From: Nocardioides okcheonensis
GTDB lineage: Bacteria; Actinomycetota; Actinomycetes; Propionibacteriales; Nocardioidaceae
Assembly: GCF_020991065.1 (NCBI RefSeq)
Contig: NZ_CP087710.1
Coordinates: forward strand, 4,154,001-4,218,000
Direction of reading: 5' to 3'
Length of the DNA stretch: 64,000 bases
Shown: in pieces, positions 12,642 to 23,127 of the stretch
Layout of the letters: each line of letters begins with the position of its first letter
How positions within the stretch are numbered: the first letter of the stretch is position 1
Made by a program: the position numbers and the translations under genes
Notes under the pieces: model-generated
Told to the model about the DNA's origin: nothing
The model's input: the letters and a program-made list of their open reading frames with translations, nothing else
The model's database searches: none

Positions 12642-14632
12642 CGGGTCCTCCTGACGCTGATGAGGTGGGCGGGTTCCCAGCCGGGATCGAGGCGCACGTA
12701 GTTGTGCGCGCTCCAGCTCCAGTCGGCGCCGGTGATCTCGTCGTGGGCGACGAACGAGTCGTGCCACTCCAGGCCCAGCGCCGGCATGTCGAGGTGGACC
12801 ATGGTCTCCCGGGTGCCGTGCGGGTCGAGGTTGATCACGCTGATCACGACGTCGTCGGTGCCGTCGGGGAGGGTGTGCCGCTTGGAGAACACCAGGACCT
12901 GGTCGTCGTCGCTGGAGTGCACGGTGAGGTTGCGCAGCAGCTGGAGCGCGGGGTGCTGGCGCCGGATCTCGTTGAGCCGGGTGAGGTACGGCGCGAGGCT
13001 GGTGCCGTCTGCCTCCCGCTTCTCCCAGTCGCGGATCCGGATCTGGTACTTCTCGGAGTCGAGGTACTCCTCCGAGCCGGGCTTGACCGCGACGTGCTCG
13101 TAGAGCTCGTAGCCGGCGTAGACGCCCCAGCTCGGCGAGCCGGTCGCGGCGAGCGCGGCGCGCACCTTGAACGCCGCCGGGCCGCCGTACTGCAGGTAGG
13201 CGTGCAGGATGTCGGGGGTGTTGACGAAGAAGTTCGGCCGCATCAGGTGGTCGGACTCCGACGACACCTCGCGCAGGTAGTCCTCGATCTCGCGCTTGCC
13301 CGTGCGCCAGGTGAAGTACGTGTAGCTCTGGTGGTAGCCGACCGCGCCGAGGCCGTGCATCATCGCCGGCTTGGTGAACGCCTCCGACAGGAAGAGCACG
13401 TCCGGGTCGGTGCGCCGCACCTCGGCCAGCAGCCACTCCCAGAAGGCCAGCGGCTTGGTGTGCGGGTTGTCGACGCGGAAGATCCGCACGCCGTGCGACA
13501 TCCAGAGCTTGACGATGCGCAGCACCTCGCGGCAGATGCCGGAGGGGTCGTTGTCGAAGTTGATCGGGTAGATGTCCTGGTACTTCTTCGGCGGGTTCTC
13601 GGCGTACGCGATGGTGCCGTCGGCCCGCGTGGTGAAGAACTGCGGGTGGGTGGTCACCCACGGGTGGTCGGGCGCGGCCTGCAGGGCGAGGTCGAGCGCC
13701 ACCTCGAGGCCGAGCTCGCCGGCGCGCGCGACGAACGCGTCGAAGTCGTCGAAGGTGCCGAGGTCCGGGTGGATCGCGTCGTGGCCGCCGTCCTTGCTGC
13801 CGATCGCCCACGGCGACCCGGTGTCGTCGGGTCCGGGCGTCAGGGTGTTGTTCGGGCCCTTGCGGTTGACCTCGCCGATCGGGTGGATCGGTGGCAGGTA
13901 GAGCACGTCGAAGCCCATCGCGGCGACGGCGTCGAGCCGCTCGGTCGCGGTGCGGAAGGTGCCGCTGGTGACCTTGCCGGTCCGCGGGTCGCGCGTCGCG
14001 CCCTCGGAGCGGGGGAAGAACTCGTACCAGCTGCCGAAGAGCGCCCGGACGCGGTCGGCGCGGAAGCGGAACGGCCCGGTGGTGGTGAGCATGTCGCGCA
14101 GCGGGTGCGCGAGCAGGACGGCCGAGAGGCCGGGGTCCTGCAGGGCGGCCAGGCGGGCGCCGACGGGGCGCGAGGTGTCGTCGGCGGCGGCCACGGCCGC
14201 GCGGAGGACCGCGGCGTCGGCGGCGTCGGGCTTGTCGGGCCCGGTGCCGGCCAGGACGCGCTCGAGGAGCAGCCGGGCCTCGGTGAACATCAGCTCGACG
14301 TCGACGCCGGCCGGGATCTTGATGCCCGCGTCGTGCTGCCAGGTGCCGATCGGGTCGGACCAGCTGTGCACCTCGAAGGTCCACTCACCCTCGACGTCGG
14401 GGGTGACGTGGGCGAGGTAGCGGTTGGGCTCGGGCCCGTCGGGCTCCATCCGCACCGGCGCGCGGCGCACGCCCTGCGGGTCGATCGCGACCACCTCGGC
14501 GCCGAGCTGGTCGTGCCCCTCCCGGAACACCGTCGCGCGCACGGGCATCGGCTCGCCGACCGTCGCCTTGGCCGCCTGGCGGCCGAGGTCGACGACGGGG
14601 GAGACGTCCATCACGGGAATGCGTCCAACCAT
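12638..14632 (-). CDS. glgE: Alpha-1,4-glucan:maltose-1-phosphate maltosyltransferase
   Basis: Transfers maltose from maltose-1-phosphate to the non-reducing end of an alpha-glucan. 664 aa. The N-terminal beta domain is followed by a GH13_3 barrel: [40 protein letters not shown] with the nucleophile Asp, and [14 protein letters not shown] with the Glu. ATG at 14632 is the first start after a 135-bp divergent spacer shared with glgP. This is the first gene of a four-gene operon in which every junction overlaps by 4 bp, which favours fixed stoichiometry. Confidence 0.97.
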   Translation of the reverse strand: MVGRIPVMDVSPVVDLGRQAAKATVGEPMPVRATVFREGHDQLGAEVVAIDPQGVRRAPVRMEPDGPEPNRYLAHVTPDVEGEWTFEVHSWSDPIGTWQHDAGIKIPAGVDVELMFTEARLLLERVLAGTGPDKPDAADAAVLRAAVAAADDTSRPVGARLAALQDPGLSAVLLAHPLRDMLTTTGPFRFRADRVRALFGSWYEFFPRSEGATRDPRTGKVTSGTFRTATERLDAVAAMGFDVLYLPPIHPIGEVNRKGPNNTLTPGPDDTGSPWAIGSKDGGHDAIHPDLGTFDDFDAFVARAGELGLEVALDLALQAAPDHPWVTTHPQFFTTRADGTIAYAENPPKKYQDIYPINFDNDPSGICREVLRIVKLWMSHGVRIFRVDNPHTKPLAFWEWLLAEVRRTDPDVLFLSEAFTKPAMMHGLGAVGYHQSYTYFTWRTGKREIEDYLREVSSESDHLMRPNFFVNTPDILHAYLQYGGPAAFKVRAALAATGSPSWGVYAGYELYEHVAVKPGSEEYLDSEKYQIRIRDWEKREADGTSLAPYLTRLNEIRRQHPALQLLRNLTVHSSDDDQVLVFSKRHTLPDGTDDVVISVINLDPHGTRETMVHLDMPALGLEWHDSFVAHDEITGADWSWSAHNYVRLDPGWEPAHLISVRRTR

Positions 14633-14642
14633 GCCCCCACAC

Positions 14643-14668
14643 TTGCGAACCCATGGTCATGGGCGCAA
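14643..14668. promoter_or_regulatory. Inverted repeat next to the glgE start
   Basis: CCCATG-GT-CATGGG (14650-14663) is framed by TTGCG (14643) and CGCAA (14664-14668), immediately upstream of the glgE start on the minus strand. It may be a second regulator site or a leader hairpin in the glgE transcript. Only the symmetry is seen. Confidence 0.3.
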
Positions 14669-14728
14669 CCCGGGGCATGCTCGGTCTCACCCTGCGGAGC
14701 GGTGCGCCGTCCCGTCCCCGGGGGTGGG

Positions 14729-14746
14729 TCTTGGATCGATCCAAGA
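14729..14746. promoter_or_regulatory. 18-bp perfect palindrome in the glgE/glgP divergent spacer
   Basis: TCTTGGATCGATCCAAGA is a perfect palindrome with a central CG. Its layout (even symmetry about CG, half-site TTGGAT) resembles operators of LacI/GalR-family repressors, which often control alpha-glucan genes. It lies 21 bp upstream of the glgP start and about 100 bp from glgE, so one bound repressor could affect both directions. No LacI gene is in the window, so the partner is unknown. Confidence 0.6.
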
Positions 14747-14767
14747 AATGCCCTAGCGTGCACGACC

Positions 14768-17350
14768 GTGCGAGCGATCCGACGATTCACCGTCCGTCCC
14801 GTCCTGCCCGAGCCGCTGGGGGCGCTGGCCGTGCTGGCCGGCAACCTGCGCTGGTCGTGGCACCCGCCGACCCAGGACGTCTTCGCGTCCGTCGACTCCG
14901 CGCTGTGGCGCGAGGTGGCCGGCGACCCCGTCCGCTTCCTGGGCGCCGTCGGCCGCGAGCGGCTCGACGAGCTCGTCGGGGACGCCGAGTTCCGCCAGCG
15001 CCTCGACGCCGCGCACGCCGACCTCGAGCGCTACCTCTCCGAGGACCGCTGGTACGCCCGGAAGGCCGGCGAGGACGCGCCCCGCGCGATCGCGTACTTC
15101 TCCTCCGAGTTCGGCATCACCTCGGTGCTGCCGCAGTACTCCGGCGGTCTCGGCATCCTCGCCGGCGACCACCTCAAGGCGTCGTCCGACCTCGGCATCC
15201 CGCTGGTCGGCGTCGGGCTGTTCTACCGCCACGGCTACTTCAAGCAGGCGCTCGACCGCGACGGGTGGCAGCAGGAGAGCTACCCCGTGCTGGACCCCGA
15301 CGAGCTGCCGCTGAGCGTGCTCCGCGAGGCCGACGGCAGCCGCGCGACGATCTCCCTCGCGCTGCCCGACGGCGCCGACCTGGTGGCCCGGATCCTGGTC
15401 GCGCAGGTCGGCCGGGTGCCGCTGCTGCTCCTCGACACCGACATCGAGGAGAACAGCGCCCACTACCGCGACGTGACCGACCGCCTCTACGGCGGCAACT
15501 CCGAGCACCGGCTGCGCCAGGAGCTGCTGCTGGGCGTCGGCGGCGTGCGCGCCCTCCGGGCCTGGTCGCGGATCACCGGCGCCCCGGCCCCCGAGGTCTT
15601 CCACGCCAACGAGGGCCACGCCGGCTTCCTCGGGATCGAGCGGATCCGCGAGCTCACCGTCGCCGAGGACGGCCCGCACCTCGACTTCGACACCGCCCTC
15701 GAGGTCTCGCGGGCGGGCACCGTCTTCACCACCCACACCCCGGTGCCGGCCGGCATCGACCGCTTCCCGCGCGAGCTCGTGGAGCAGTACTTCGGCGGCA
15801 GCTCGCCGACGCCGGGCGTGCCGGTCGACCGGGTGCTGGCGCTGGGTGCCGAGGACTACGACGGCGGTGACGCCGGCGTCTTCAACATGGCCGTGATGGG
15901 CTTCCGGCTGGCGCAGCGCGCCAACGGCGTCTCCGAGCTGCACGGGCACGTGTCGCGCGGGATGTTCAACGGCCTGTGGCCCGCGTTCGACGAGGCCGAG
16001 GTGCCGATCACGTCGATCACCAACGGCGTGCACGGGCCCACCTGGATCGCCCGCGAGGTCATCGAGCTGGCCGCCAGCCGCGGCGGCGACATCGACGGCG
16101 ACGACACCGACGCGCTGTGGCCGCTGGTCGACCAGATCTCCGACCGCGAGATCTGGGACCTCAAGCGCACCCTGCGCACCCGCTTCGTCGACGACGCCCG
16201 CGACCGGATGCGTCGCTCCGCGGCCAAGCGCGGCTTCGCCCCCGCCGAGACCACCTGGGTCGACGGCGCGCTCGACCCCGACGTGCTGACGATCGGCTTC
16301 GCGCGCCGCGTGCCGACCTACAAGCGGCTCACCCTGATGCTGCGCGACCCCGCGCGGCTCAAGAAGCTGCTGCTCGACCCAGAGCGCCCGATCCAGCTCG
16401 TCATCGCCGGCAAGGCCCACCCCGCCGACGAGACCGGCAAGCGCCTGATCCAGGAGATGGTGCGCTTCGCCGACGACCCGGAGATCCGCCACCGGATCGC
16501 GTTCCTGCCCAACTACGACATCGCGATGGCGCAGCCGCTCTACCCCGGTTGCGACGTGTGGCTCAACAACCCGCTGCGCCCCTACGAGGCCTGCGGCACC
16601 TCGGGCATGAAGGCCGCGCTCAACGGCGGCCTCAACCTGTCGATCCTCGACGGCTGGTGGGACGAGTGGTACGACGGCAACAACGGCTGGGCGATCCCGT
16701 CGGCCGACGGCATCGAGGACGCCGACCGGCGTGACGACCTCGAGGCCAACGCCCTCTACGACCTGCTCGAGGGCGAGGTCGTCCCGCGCTTCTACGAGAC
16801 CAACGACGAGGGCGTCCCGCCGCGCTGGATCGAGATGGTGCGCCACACCCTCAAGTCGCTCGGCCCCAAGGTGCTCGCCACCCGCCAGGTCCGCGACTAC
16901 GTCCGCGAGCTCTACGCCCCGGCGGCCCACACCGCGCGGGCGATCAACTCCGACTACGCCGGCGCCCGGAACCTCTCGGGCTGGAAGCAGACCGTCCGCG
17001 CCGCGTGGCCGGGCGTCCGGGTCGAGCACGTCGACTCCGAGGGCGTGGGCGACCAGGCCGAGGTCGGCGCCACCCTCGGCGTCCGCGCGTGGGTCGCGCT
17101 CGGCGGTCTCTCGCCCGCCGACGTCGAGGTCCAGGTCGTGCACGGCCGGATCGGCTCCGACGACGTGCTGACCGCGACGACGGTCTCGCCGATGCACGTG
17201 GTCGAGTCCTACGACGGCAACCGCCACCGCTTCGACACCGACGTGCGGCTCGCGCACTCGGGCCCGTTCGGCTACACGGTGCGTGTCGTGCCGCGCAACG
17301 CGGCCCTCGCGTCGGTCGCCGAGCTCGGGCTGGTGGCCGAGCCGGCCTGA
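14768..17350 (+). CDS. glgP: Alpha-glucan phosphorylase
   Basis: Releases glucose-1-phosphate from the ends of alpha-glucan with a PLP cofactor. 860 aa, of the bacterial type with an N-terminal DUF3417 region (LPEPLGALAVLAGNLRWSWHPP). The PLP-Lys motif is in EACGTSGMKAALNGG, followed by LSILDGWWDEWYDG. The GTG at 14768 starts just before this conserved N-terminus; the much longer open frame upstream runs antisense through glgE and is not real. Divergent from glgE. A structured 81-bp repeat begins 18 bp after the stop and probably ends the transcript. Confidence 0.96.
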   Translation: MRAIRRFTVRPVLPEPLGALAVLAGNLRWSWHPPTQDVFASVDSALWREVAGDPVRFLGAVGRERLDELVGDAEFRQRLDAAHADLERYLSEDRWYARKAGEDAPRAIAYFSSEFGITSVLPQYSGGLGILAGDHLKASSDLGIPLVGVGLFYRHGYFKQALDRDGWQQESYPVLDPDELPLSVLREADGSRATISLALPDGADLVARILVAQVGRVPLLLLDTDIEENSAHYRDVTDRLYGGNSEHRLRQELLLGVGGVRALRAWSRITGAPAPEVFHANEGHAGFLGIERIRELTVAEDGPHLDFDTALEVSRAGTVFTTHTPVPAGIDRFPRELVEQYFGGSSPTPGVPVDRVLALGAEDYDGGDAGVFNMAVMGFRLAQRANGVSELHGHVSRGMFNGLWPAFDEAEVPITSITNGVHGPTWIAREVIELAASRGGDIDGDDTDALWPLVDQISDREIWDLKRTLRTRFVDDARDRMRRSAAKRGFAPAETTWVDGALDPDVLTIGFARRVPTYKRLTLMLRDPARLKKLLLDPERPIQLVIAGKAHPADETGKRLIQEMVRFADDPEIRHRIAFLPNYDIAMAQPLYPGCDVWLNNPLRPYEACGTSGMKAALNGGLNLSILDGWWDEWYDGNNGWAIPSADGIEDADRRDDLEANALYDLLEGEVVPRFYETNDEGVPPRWIEMVRHTLKSLGPKVLATRQVRDYVRELYAPAAHTARAINSDYAGARNLSGWKQTVRAAWPGVRVEHVDSEGVGDQAEVGATLGVRAWVALGGLSPADVEVQVVHGRIGSDDVLTATTVSPMHVVESYDGNRHRFDTDVRLAHSGPFGYTVRVVPRNAALASVAELGLVAEPA

Positions 17351-17367
17351 GAGGCGGTTCTCGGCTC

Positions 17368-17448
17368 TTCAGCGATCCCCGGTCAGCCGGGGATCGCTGA
17401 ACTTGTCAGGCCGTGCATGGCCTGACAAGTTCAGCGAGAGCCTGACAA
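17368..17448 (+). repeat. 81-bp double-hairpin element, copy 1 (after glgP)
   Basis: Hairpin 1 has 15-bp arms at 17368-17382 and 17387-17401 (TTCAGCGATCCCCGG and its complement, loop TCAG). Hairpin 2 has 12-bp arms at 17401-17412 and 17419-17430 (ACTTGTCAGGCC). The right arm of hairpin 1 plus the left arm of hairpin 2 (17394-17412) is also exactly complementary to 17419-17437, giving an alternative single 19-bp hairpin. CCTGACA follows again at 17441. A second copy with about 90% identity lies at 43978-44058, also directly after a plus-strand stop codon. Confidence 0.88.
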
Positions 17449-17499
17449 CCTCCGGGTGAATCGGTTGCCGGGCCGTACGACGGTGGCGAGGATGGCGCG

Positions 17500-17832
17500 G
17501 TGACCTCCCGCGTCCCCGCCCACCTGCTCGACCCCTTCCTCGCCGCCGCCGACGCCACGGCCGCCGAGCGGCCCGAGGTGGACCTCGAGGTCGCCCGCGA
17601 GCTGATGGCCGAGGCGGCCGGGATGCTCCACGACGGCCTCGTGCTCGACGACCTCGACGGGCACGACCTGCCCCTGGTCGTGGCGGCGCTCGCCTCGGAC
17701 CTGGTCGCGCCCGACCCCGGAGCGGCGATGCGCGCCCGCGAGGCCGCGGTGGCCGCCGACGAGGGCCGGTTCCACGACCCCGACCTGGTGCGCGGGGCGT
17801 ACCTGGTCGCGATCAGCACGCTGCGGCTCTGA
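17500..17832 (+). CDS. Hypothetical protein, 110 aa
   Basis: A short acidic, mostly helical protein, not recognised. It begins VTSRVPAHLLDPFLAAADA at a GTG start (17500) and ends RGAYLVAISTLRL. No signal peptide, membrane segment or cysteine is seen. Third-position GC preference and acidic composition agree with a real actinobacterial gene better than the opposite-strand frames. It lies between the glgP-downstream repeat and the AraC-DinB gene on the same strand. Function unknown. Confidence 0.6.
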   Translation: MTSRVPAHLLDPFLAAADATAAERPEVDLEVARELMAEAAGMLHDGLVLDDLDGHDLPLVVAALASDLVAPDPGAAMRAREAAVAADEGRFHDPDLVRGAYLVAISTLRL

Positions 17833-17905
17833 GGCGACCGGTCGTGACGGGGGAGTGCGCAAGCACGATCAAGCGCCGGCGCGCGCCGGTCGTGAGGCTG
17901 GGGGC

Positions 17906-18814
17906 ATGACGACAGCGGCGGACACCTTCGCGGAGTTCCTCGCCACCCTGGCCGAGACCCTCGACCTGGGCAGCGAGGAGCGGTCGCGGCGGCTCCACCT
18001 CTCGCGCCACCACCTCGACCGGGTCGTCTCGGCGACCGGGGGCGAGTCGCCGGAGCGGATGCGCCGGCGGCTGCTGCTCGAGCGGGCGGCCTACGAGCTG
18101 GCCACCACCGACCGGCCGGTGCTCGACGTGGCGCTCGGGGCGGGCTTCGGCTCGCACGAGGCGTTCACGCGGGCGTTCGCCCGGGCGTACGGCAGCGCGC
18201 CCAGCCGTTGGCGTCAGGCACCGACCGGCACCCGGATCCCGGGTGCCAGCGAGGTGCACTTCCACCCGCCGGGCGGCCTGCGGCTGCCCACTGCACGAAA
18301 GGTGTCCGCCATGGACCTGATGACCCGGATGATCGAGCACCACCTCTGGCTGACCGGCGAGATGCTGGACCGCGCCGCCCGGCTGAGCGACGAGCAGCTC
18401 GACGCCCCGATCGAGGTGCCGATCGGCACCATCGACGACGACATGACGATCCGCTCGGTGCTCGGCCGGATCGTCGGCCAGCTCGCGCAGTGGAACGCCG
18501 CGGTCGACCAGCGGCGCTACGACTGGGACCAGGAGCGCGGCAAGTCCGTGACCACCCTGCGCCGCGAGCTCGCCGCGGAGGGACCGGCCTTCCTGTCCCA
18601 GGTGCGGACGACGGTGGAGGAGGGGCGTCTCGACGACACCTTCCTCGACGTCACCTGCGAGCCGCCGCGGGTCTTCTCCTACGGCGGCATGGTGGCGCAC
18701 GTGCTGACCTTCGCCGCCGTGCGCCGCCTGGTCGTGCTGGGGGCCTACGAGACCCTCGGGATCACCGACCTCGACGCGGGCGACCCCGCCGAGTGGGTCG
18801 CGCAGCCGGTCTGA
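17906..18814 (+). CDS. AraC-type DNA-binding domain fused to a DinB-like domain
   Basis: 302 aa. Residues about 5-110 carry an AraC/XylS helix-turn-helix pair: LHLSRHHLDRVVSATGGESPERMRRRLLLERAAYEL, then VLDVALGAGFGSHEAFTRAFARAYGSAPSRWR. Residues about 135-300 begin MDLMTRMIEHHLWLTGEML and look like a DinB/YfiT-type four-helix bundle (metal-binding His in IEHH). AraC proteins are usually transcription activators; DinB-like proteins are often thiol-dependent S-transferases. An in-frame ATG at 18311 with GAAAGG just upstream could also give the C-terminal domain alone. Ligand and targets unknown. Confidence 0.8.
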   Translation: MTTAADTFAEFLATLAETLDLGSEERSRRLHLSRHHLDRVVSATGGESPERMRRRLLLERAAYELATTDRPVLDVALGAGFGSHEAFTRAFARAYGSAPSRWRQAPTGTRIPGASEVHFHPPGGLRLPTARKVSAMDLMTRMIEHHLWLTGEMLDRAARLSDEQLDAPIEVPIGTIDDDMTIRSVLGRIVGQLAQWNAAVDQRRYDWDQERGKSVTTLRRELAAEGPAFLSQVRTTVEEGRLDDTFLDVTCEPPRVFSYGGMVAHVLTFAAVRRLVVLGAYETLGITDLDAGDPAEWVAQPV

Positions 18815-18821
18815 GGGCCGC

Positions 18822-19187
18822 TCAGCGGATCAGCCAGAGCCCGATCGCGGTCGGGACCAGGCCCAGCAGCAGCCACGGCGAGACCAGCCGGCGGCCGTGG
18901 ATGCCGAGCCCGGTGGCGACGGCGAGGACCCCGACGACGCCGGCCATCACGGAGAGCCCGACCTGCGAGGACCACGGCTTCTCGTCGAGCATCACCGAGG
19001 CCACGACGAGGCCGCCGGACAGGTGCAGGATCGTGGTGACGGCGATCGTCGACATCACCCACCGCTGGACGCGGGCCAGGTCGCGGTCCTCCGCGGACGG
19101 GTCGCCCACGACGCGGCGGGGCGCGTCGAGGTCGAGCAGGTGGCCGCGACCCTTCTCGGTGCGGCGGGCGGGGACGCTGCTGGCCAT
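18822..19187 (-). CDS. Small membrane protein, hypothetical
   Basis: About 121 aa. The N-terminal 45 residues are charged; three hydrophobic segments follow: MSTIAVTTILHLSGGLVVASVML, VGLSVMAGVVGVLAVATGLGI and VSPWLLLGLVPTAIGLWLI. Not assigned to a family. ATG at 19187 was chosen because the reading frame further upstream runs into the MarR operator region. It is divergent from the MarR gene (49 bp spacer), so it is a natural candidate target of that regulator. Confidence 0.65.
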   Translation of the reverse strand: MASSVPARRTEKGRGHLLDLDAPRRVVGDPSAEDRDLARVQRWVMSTIAVTTILHLSGGLVVASVMLDEKPWSSQVGLSVMAGVVGVLAVATGLGIHGRRLVSPWLLLGLVPTAIGLWLIR

Positions 19188-19213
19188 GGCGGACCGTCCA
19201 ATTCTTTGCTGTG

Positions 19214-19224
19214 ACAACTGTTGT
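19214..19224. promoter_or_regulatory. Palindrome ACAAC-T-GTTGT between divergent marR and membrane gene
   Basis: An 11-bp palindrome lies 13 bp before the MarR start, in an AT-rich patch (AATTCTTTGCTGTGACAACTG) unlike its surroundings. MarR proteins bind such sites and commonly repress themselves and a divergent gene. It is probably the autoregulatory operator; the promoter elements cannot be fixed with certainty. Confidence 0.5.
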
Positions 19225-19236
19225 TAGGCTAACGGA

Positions 19237-19695
19237 ATGTCCGCGCCGACCCAAGACGACGACCCGCTCGCCCTGGAGCGCCAGGTCTGCTTCGCGCTGG
19301 CCGTCGCCAGCCGGACCGTGGTGTCGGTCTACCGCCCGGTCCTCGAGCCGCTCGGCCTCACCCACCCGCAGTACCTCGTGATGCTCGCGCTCTGGGGCCA
19401 CGAGCCCCTGTCGCTGAGCGGGCTCGGGCGCCAGCTCGACCTCGACCCGGGCACGCTGTCGCGCCTGGTCAAGCGGCTCGAGGCGGCCGGCCTGGTGACC
19501 CGCGACCGCGACCCGGACGACGAGCGCAGCCTCGCCGTCGCCCTCACGCCGCGTGGGCGCGCGCTGCGCGGGCAGGCGCTCGCGGTGCCCGGCACGGTGG
19601 TGGAGCGGCTCGGCATCGACGTCGACGAGCTCATGGAGCTGCGCGACCGGCTGGCGACGGTGATCGACGCCGCCAAGGCGGCCCAGCCGGCCTGA
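19237..19695 (+). CDS. MarR family transcriptional regulator
   Basis: 152 aa. Winged helix at residues about 35-110: LTHPQYLVMLALWGHEPLSLSGLGRQLDLDPGTLSRLVKRLEAAGLVTRDRDPDDERSLAVALTPRG (given by its parts), with the wing RDPDDERS. An N-terminal Cys in RQVCFALAVASR recalls the OhrR-type redox-sensing subgroup, whose reactive Cys lies in the same helix; this is a guess from position. Starts at ATG 19237, convergent with glgX (4 bp between stops). The likely target is the divergent small membrane gene and itself. Confidence 0.88.
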   Translation: MSAPTQDDDPLALERQVCFALAVASRTVVSVYRPVLEPLGLTHPQYLVMLALWGHEPLSLSGLGRQLDLDPGTLSRLVKRLEAAGLVTRDRDPDDERSLAVALTPRGRALRGQALAVPGTVVERLGIDVDELMELRDRLATVIDAAKAAQPA

Positions 19696-19699
19696 CGGG

Positions 19700-21883
<2,184 letters not shown>

Positions 21884-21979
21884 TGTCGCGGAGTCGGCGC
21901 CACACGGCACAATGCCCCATCACGATCCGGCAACACCGCTCACGGGAGGCGGGACCGGCACCGACGAAGGGGAGCAACC

Positions 21980-22756
21980 ATGGAGTTCGTCTCGATCGAC
22001 GTGACCGACGGGGTCGCCGTGCTGCGGCTCGACCGCCCGAAGATGAACGCGATCAGCATCCAGGTGCAGGCCGACCTGCGCGAGGCGGCCGCCGAGCTGA
22101 CGATGCGCGACGACGTCCGCGCGGTCGTGGTGTGGGGAGGCGAGCGCGTCTTCGCCGCCGGCAACGACGTCAAGGAGATGGCCGACCTGTCCTACTCCGA
22201 CATGGTGAAGGTCTCGGCGTCGGTGAGCTCCGCGACCACCGCGATCGCCCGGATCCCCAAGCCCGTGGTGGCGGCGGTCAACGGCTACGCCCTCGGCGGC
22301 GGTTGCGAGCTCGCCCTGGCCGCGGACCTGCGCTTCGCCGCCGAGGACGCGGTGCTCGGCCAGCCCGAGGTCCTGCTCGGGATCATCCCCGGCGCCGGTG
22401 GCACCCAGCGGCTCGCCCGCCTGGTCGGCACGTCGCGCGCGAAGGACATCATCTTCACCGGCCGCTTCGTGAAGGCCGACGAGGCGCTGCGCATCGGCAT
22501 GGTCGACCGAGTCGTCCCGGCCGACAAGGTGCTCGAGGAGTCCGTGGCGTGGGCGTCGCAGTTCAGCGGAGCCGCCGCGCTCGCGATCCGGGCCGCCAAG
22601 GAGTGCATCGACCGCGGCAGCGAGGTCGACCTCGACACGGGCCTGGAGATCGAGCGCCAGCAGTTCGCCGGGGTCTTCGCGACCGAGGACCGTACCCGCG
22701 GCATCACCTCGTTCGTTGAGAACGGGCCCGGCAAGGCAACATTCGTCGGGCGTTGA
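21980..22756 (+). CDS. Enoyl-CoA hydratase/isomerase family protein
   Basis: 258 aa crotonase fold. Signatures: LDRPKMNAIS, the oxyanion-hole segments AAGNDVKEM and NGYALGGGCELALAADLRFA, and the Glu-containing PEVLLGIIPGAGGTQRLARLVG, which carries the hydratase-type GxxPGxGGTQ motif. It probably hydrates trans-2-enoyl-CoA in fatty acid beta-oxidation. ATG 21980 has GGGGAGCAACC just upstream. Divergent from glgX (97-bp spacer). Confidence 0.92.
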   Translation: MEFVSIDVTDGVAVLRLDRPKMNAISIQVQADLREAAAELTMRDDVRAVVVWGGERVFAAGNDVKEMADLSYSDMVKVSASVSSATTAIARIPKPVVAAVNGYALGGGCELALAADLRFAAEDAVLGQPEVLLGIIPGAGGTQRLARLVGTSRAKDIIFTGRFVKADEALRIGMVDRVVPADKVLEESVAWASQFSGAAALAIRAAKECIDRGSEVDLDTGLEIERQQFAGVFATEDRTRGITSFVENGPGKATFVGR

Positions 22757-22801
22757 CCGGTCCCGGCGCCTGCCGGACCCGAACCTGAAGGAGATCTGAC
22801 C

Positions 22802-23101
22802 GTGACGAAGCTCCGCTCGGGCCTGGCCCAGCTGATCTGGCTGGTCGCCGCGCTCTGCGCCCTGGTCCTGGCCGTCGGCGCCCTGCTGGTCGCCCTCGAC
22901 GCCAACCGGTCCAACGAGCTGGTCCACTTCGTCCTGCGTGCCGCGGACACCGTCGACCTGGGCGTCTTCTCCCGCGTCGACGGCATCAAGCAGTTCCGCG
23001 GCGAGGGCGCCGACGTGAAGAACGCGCTCTTCAACTGGGGCCTGGGCGCGATCGCGTGGCTCGTCGCGGGCCGGATCCTCGATCGCATCGTCAAGCCCTG
23101 A
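22802..23101 (+). CDS. Small two-helix membrane protein
   Basis: 99 aa, starting at GTG 22802 with a strong GAAGGAG site upstream. A transmembrane helix spans residues about 8-32 (LAQLIWLVAALCALVLAVGALLV), and a second is likely near the C-terminus (FNWGLGAIAWLVAGRIL). Not matched to a named family. It follows the enoyl-CoA hydratase by 45 bp on the same strand and may be co-transcribed with it. Function unknown. Confidence 0.72.
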   Translation: MTKLRSGLAQLIWLVAALCALVLAVGALLVALDANRSNELVHFVLRAADTVDLGVFSRVDGIKQFRGEGADVKNALFNWGLGAIAWLVAGRILDRIVKP

Positions 23102-23127
23102 CGCGTCGCCTAGGATCGTCGACGGGG

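Noticed and set aside
12665..14767. glgP start upstream at an earlier codon
   Set aside because: The frame upstream of 14768 lies opposite glgE and codes nothing conserved.
11031..17350. Very long open frames antisense to treS/glgE, including one that runs on into glgP
   Set aside because: High GC keeps all frames open; these lack family motifs before 14768, and glgP with its GTG start accounts for the real part.
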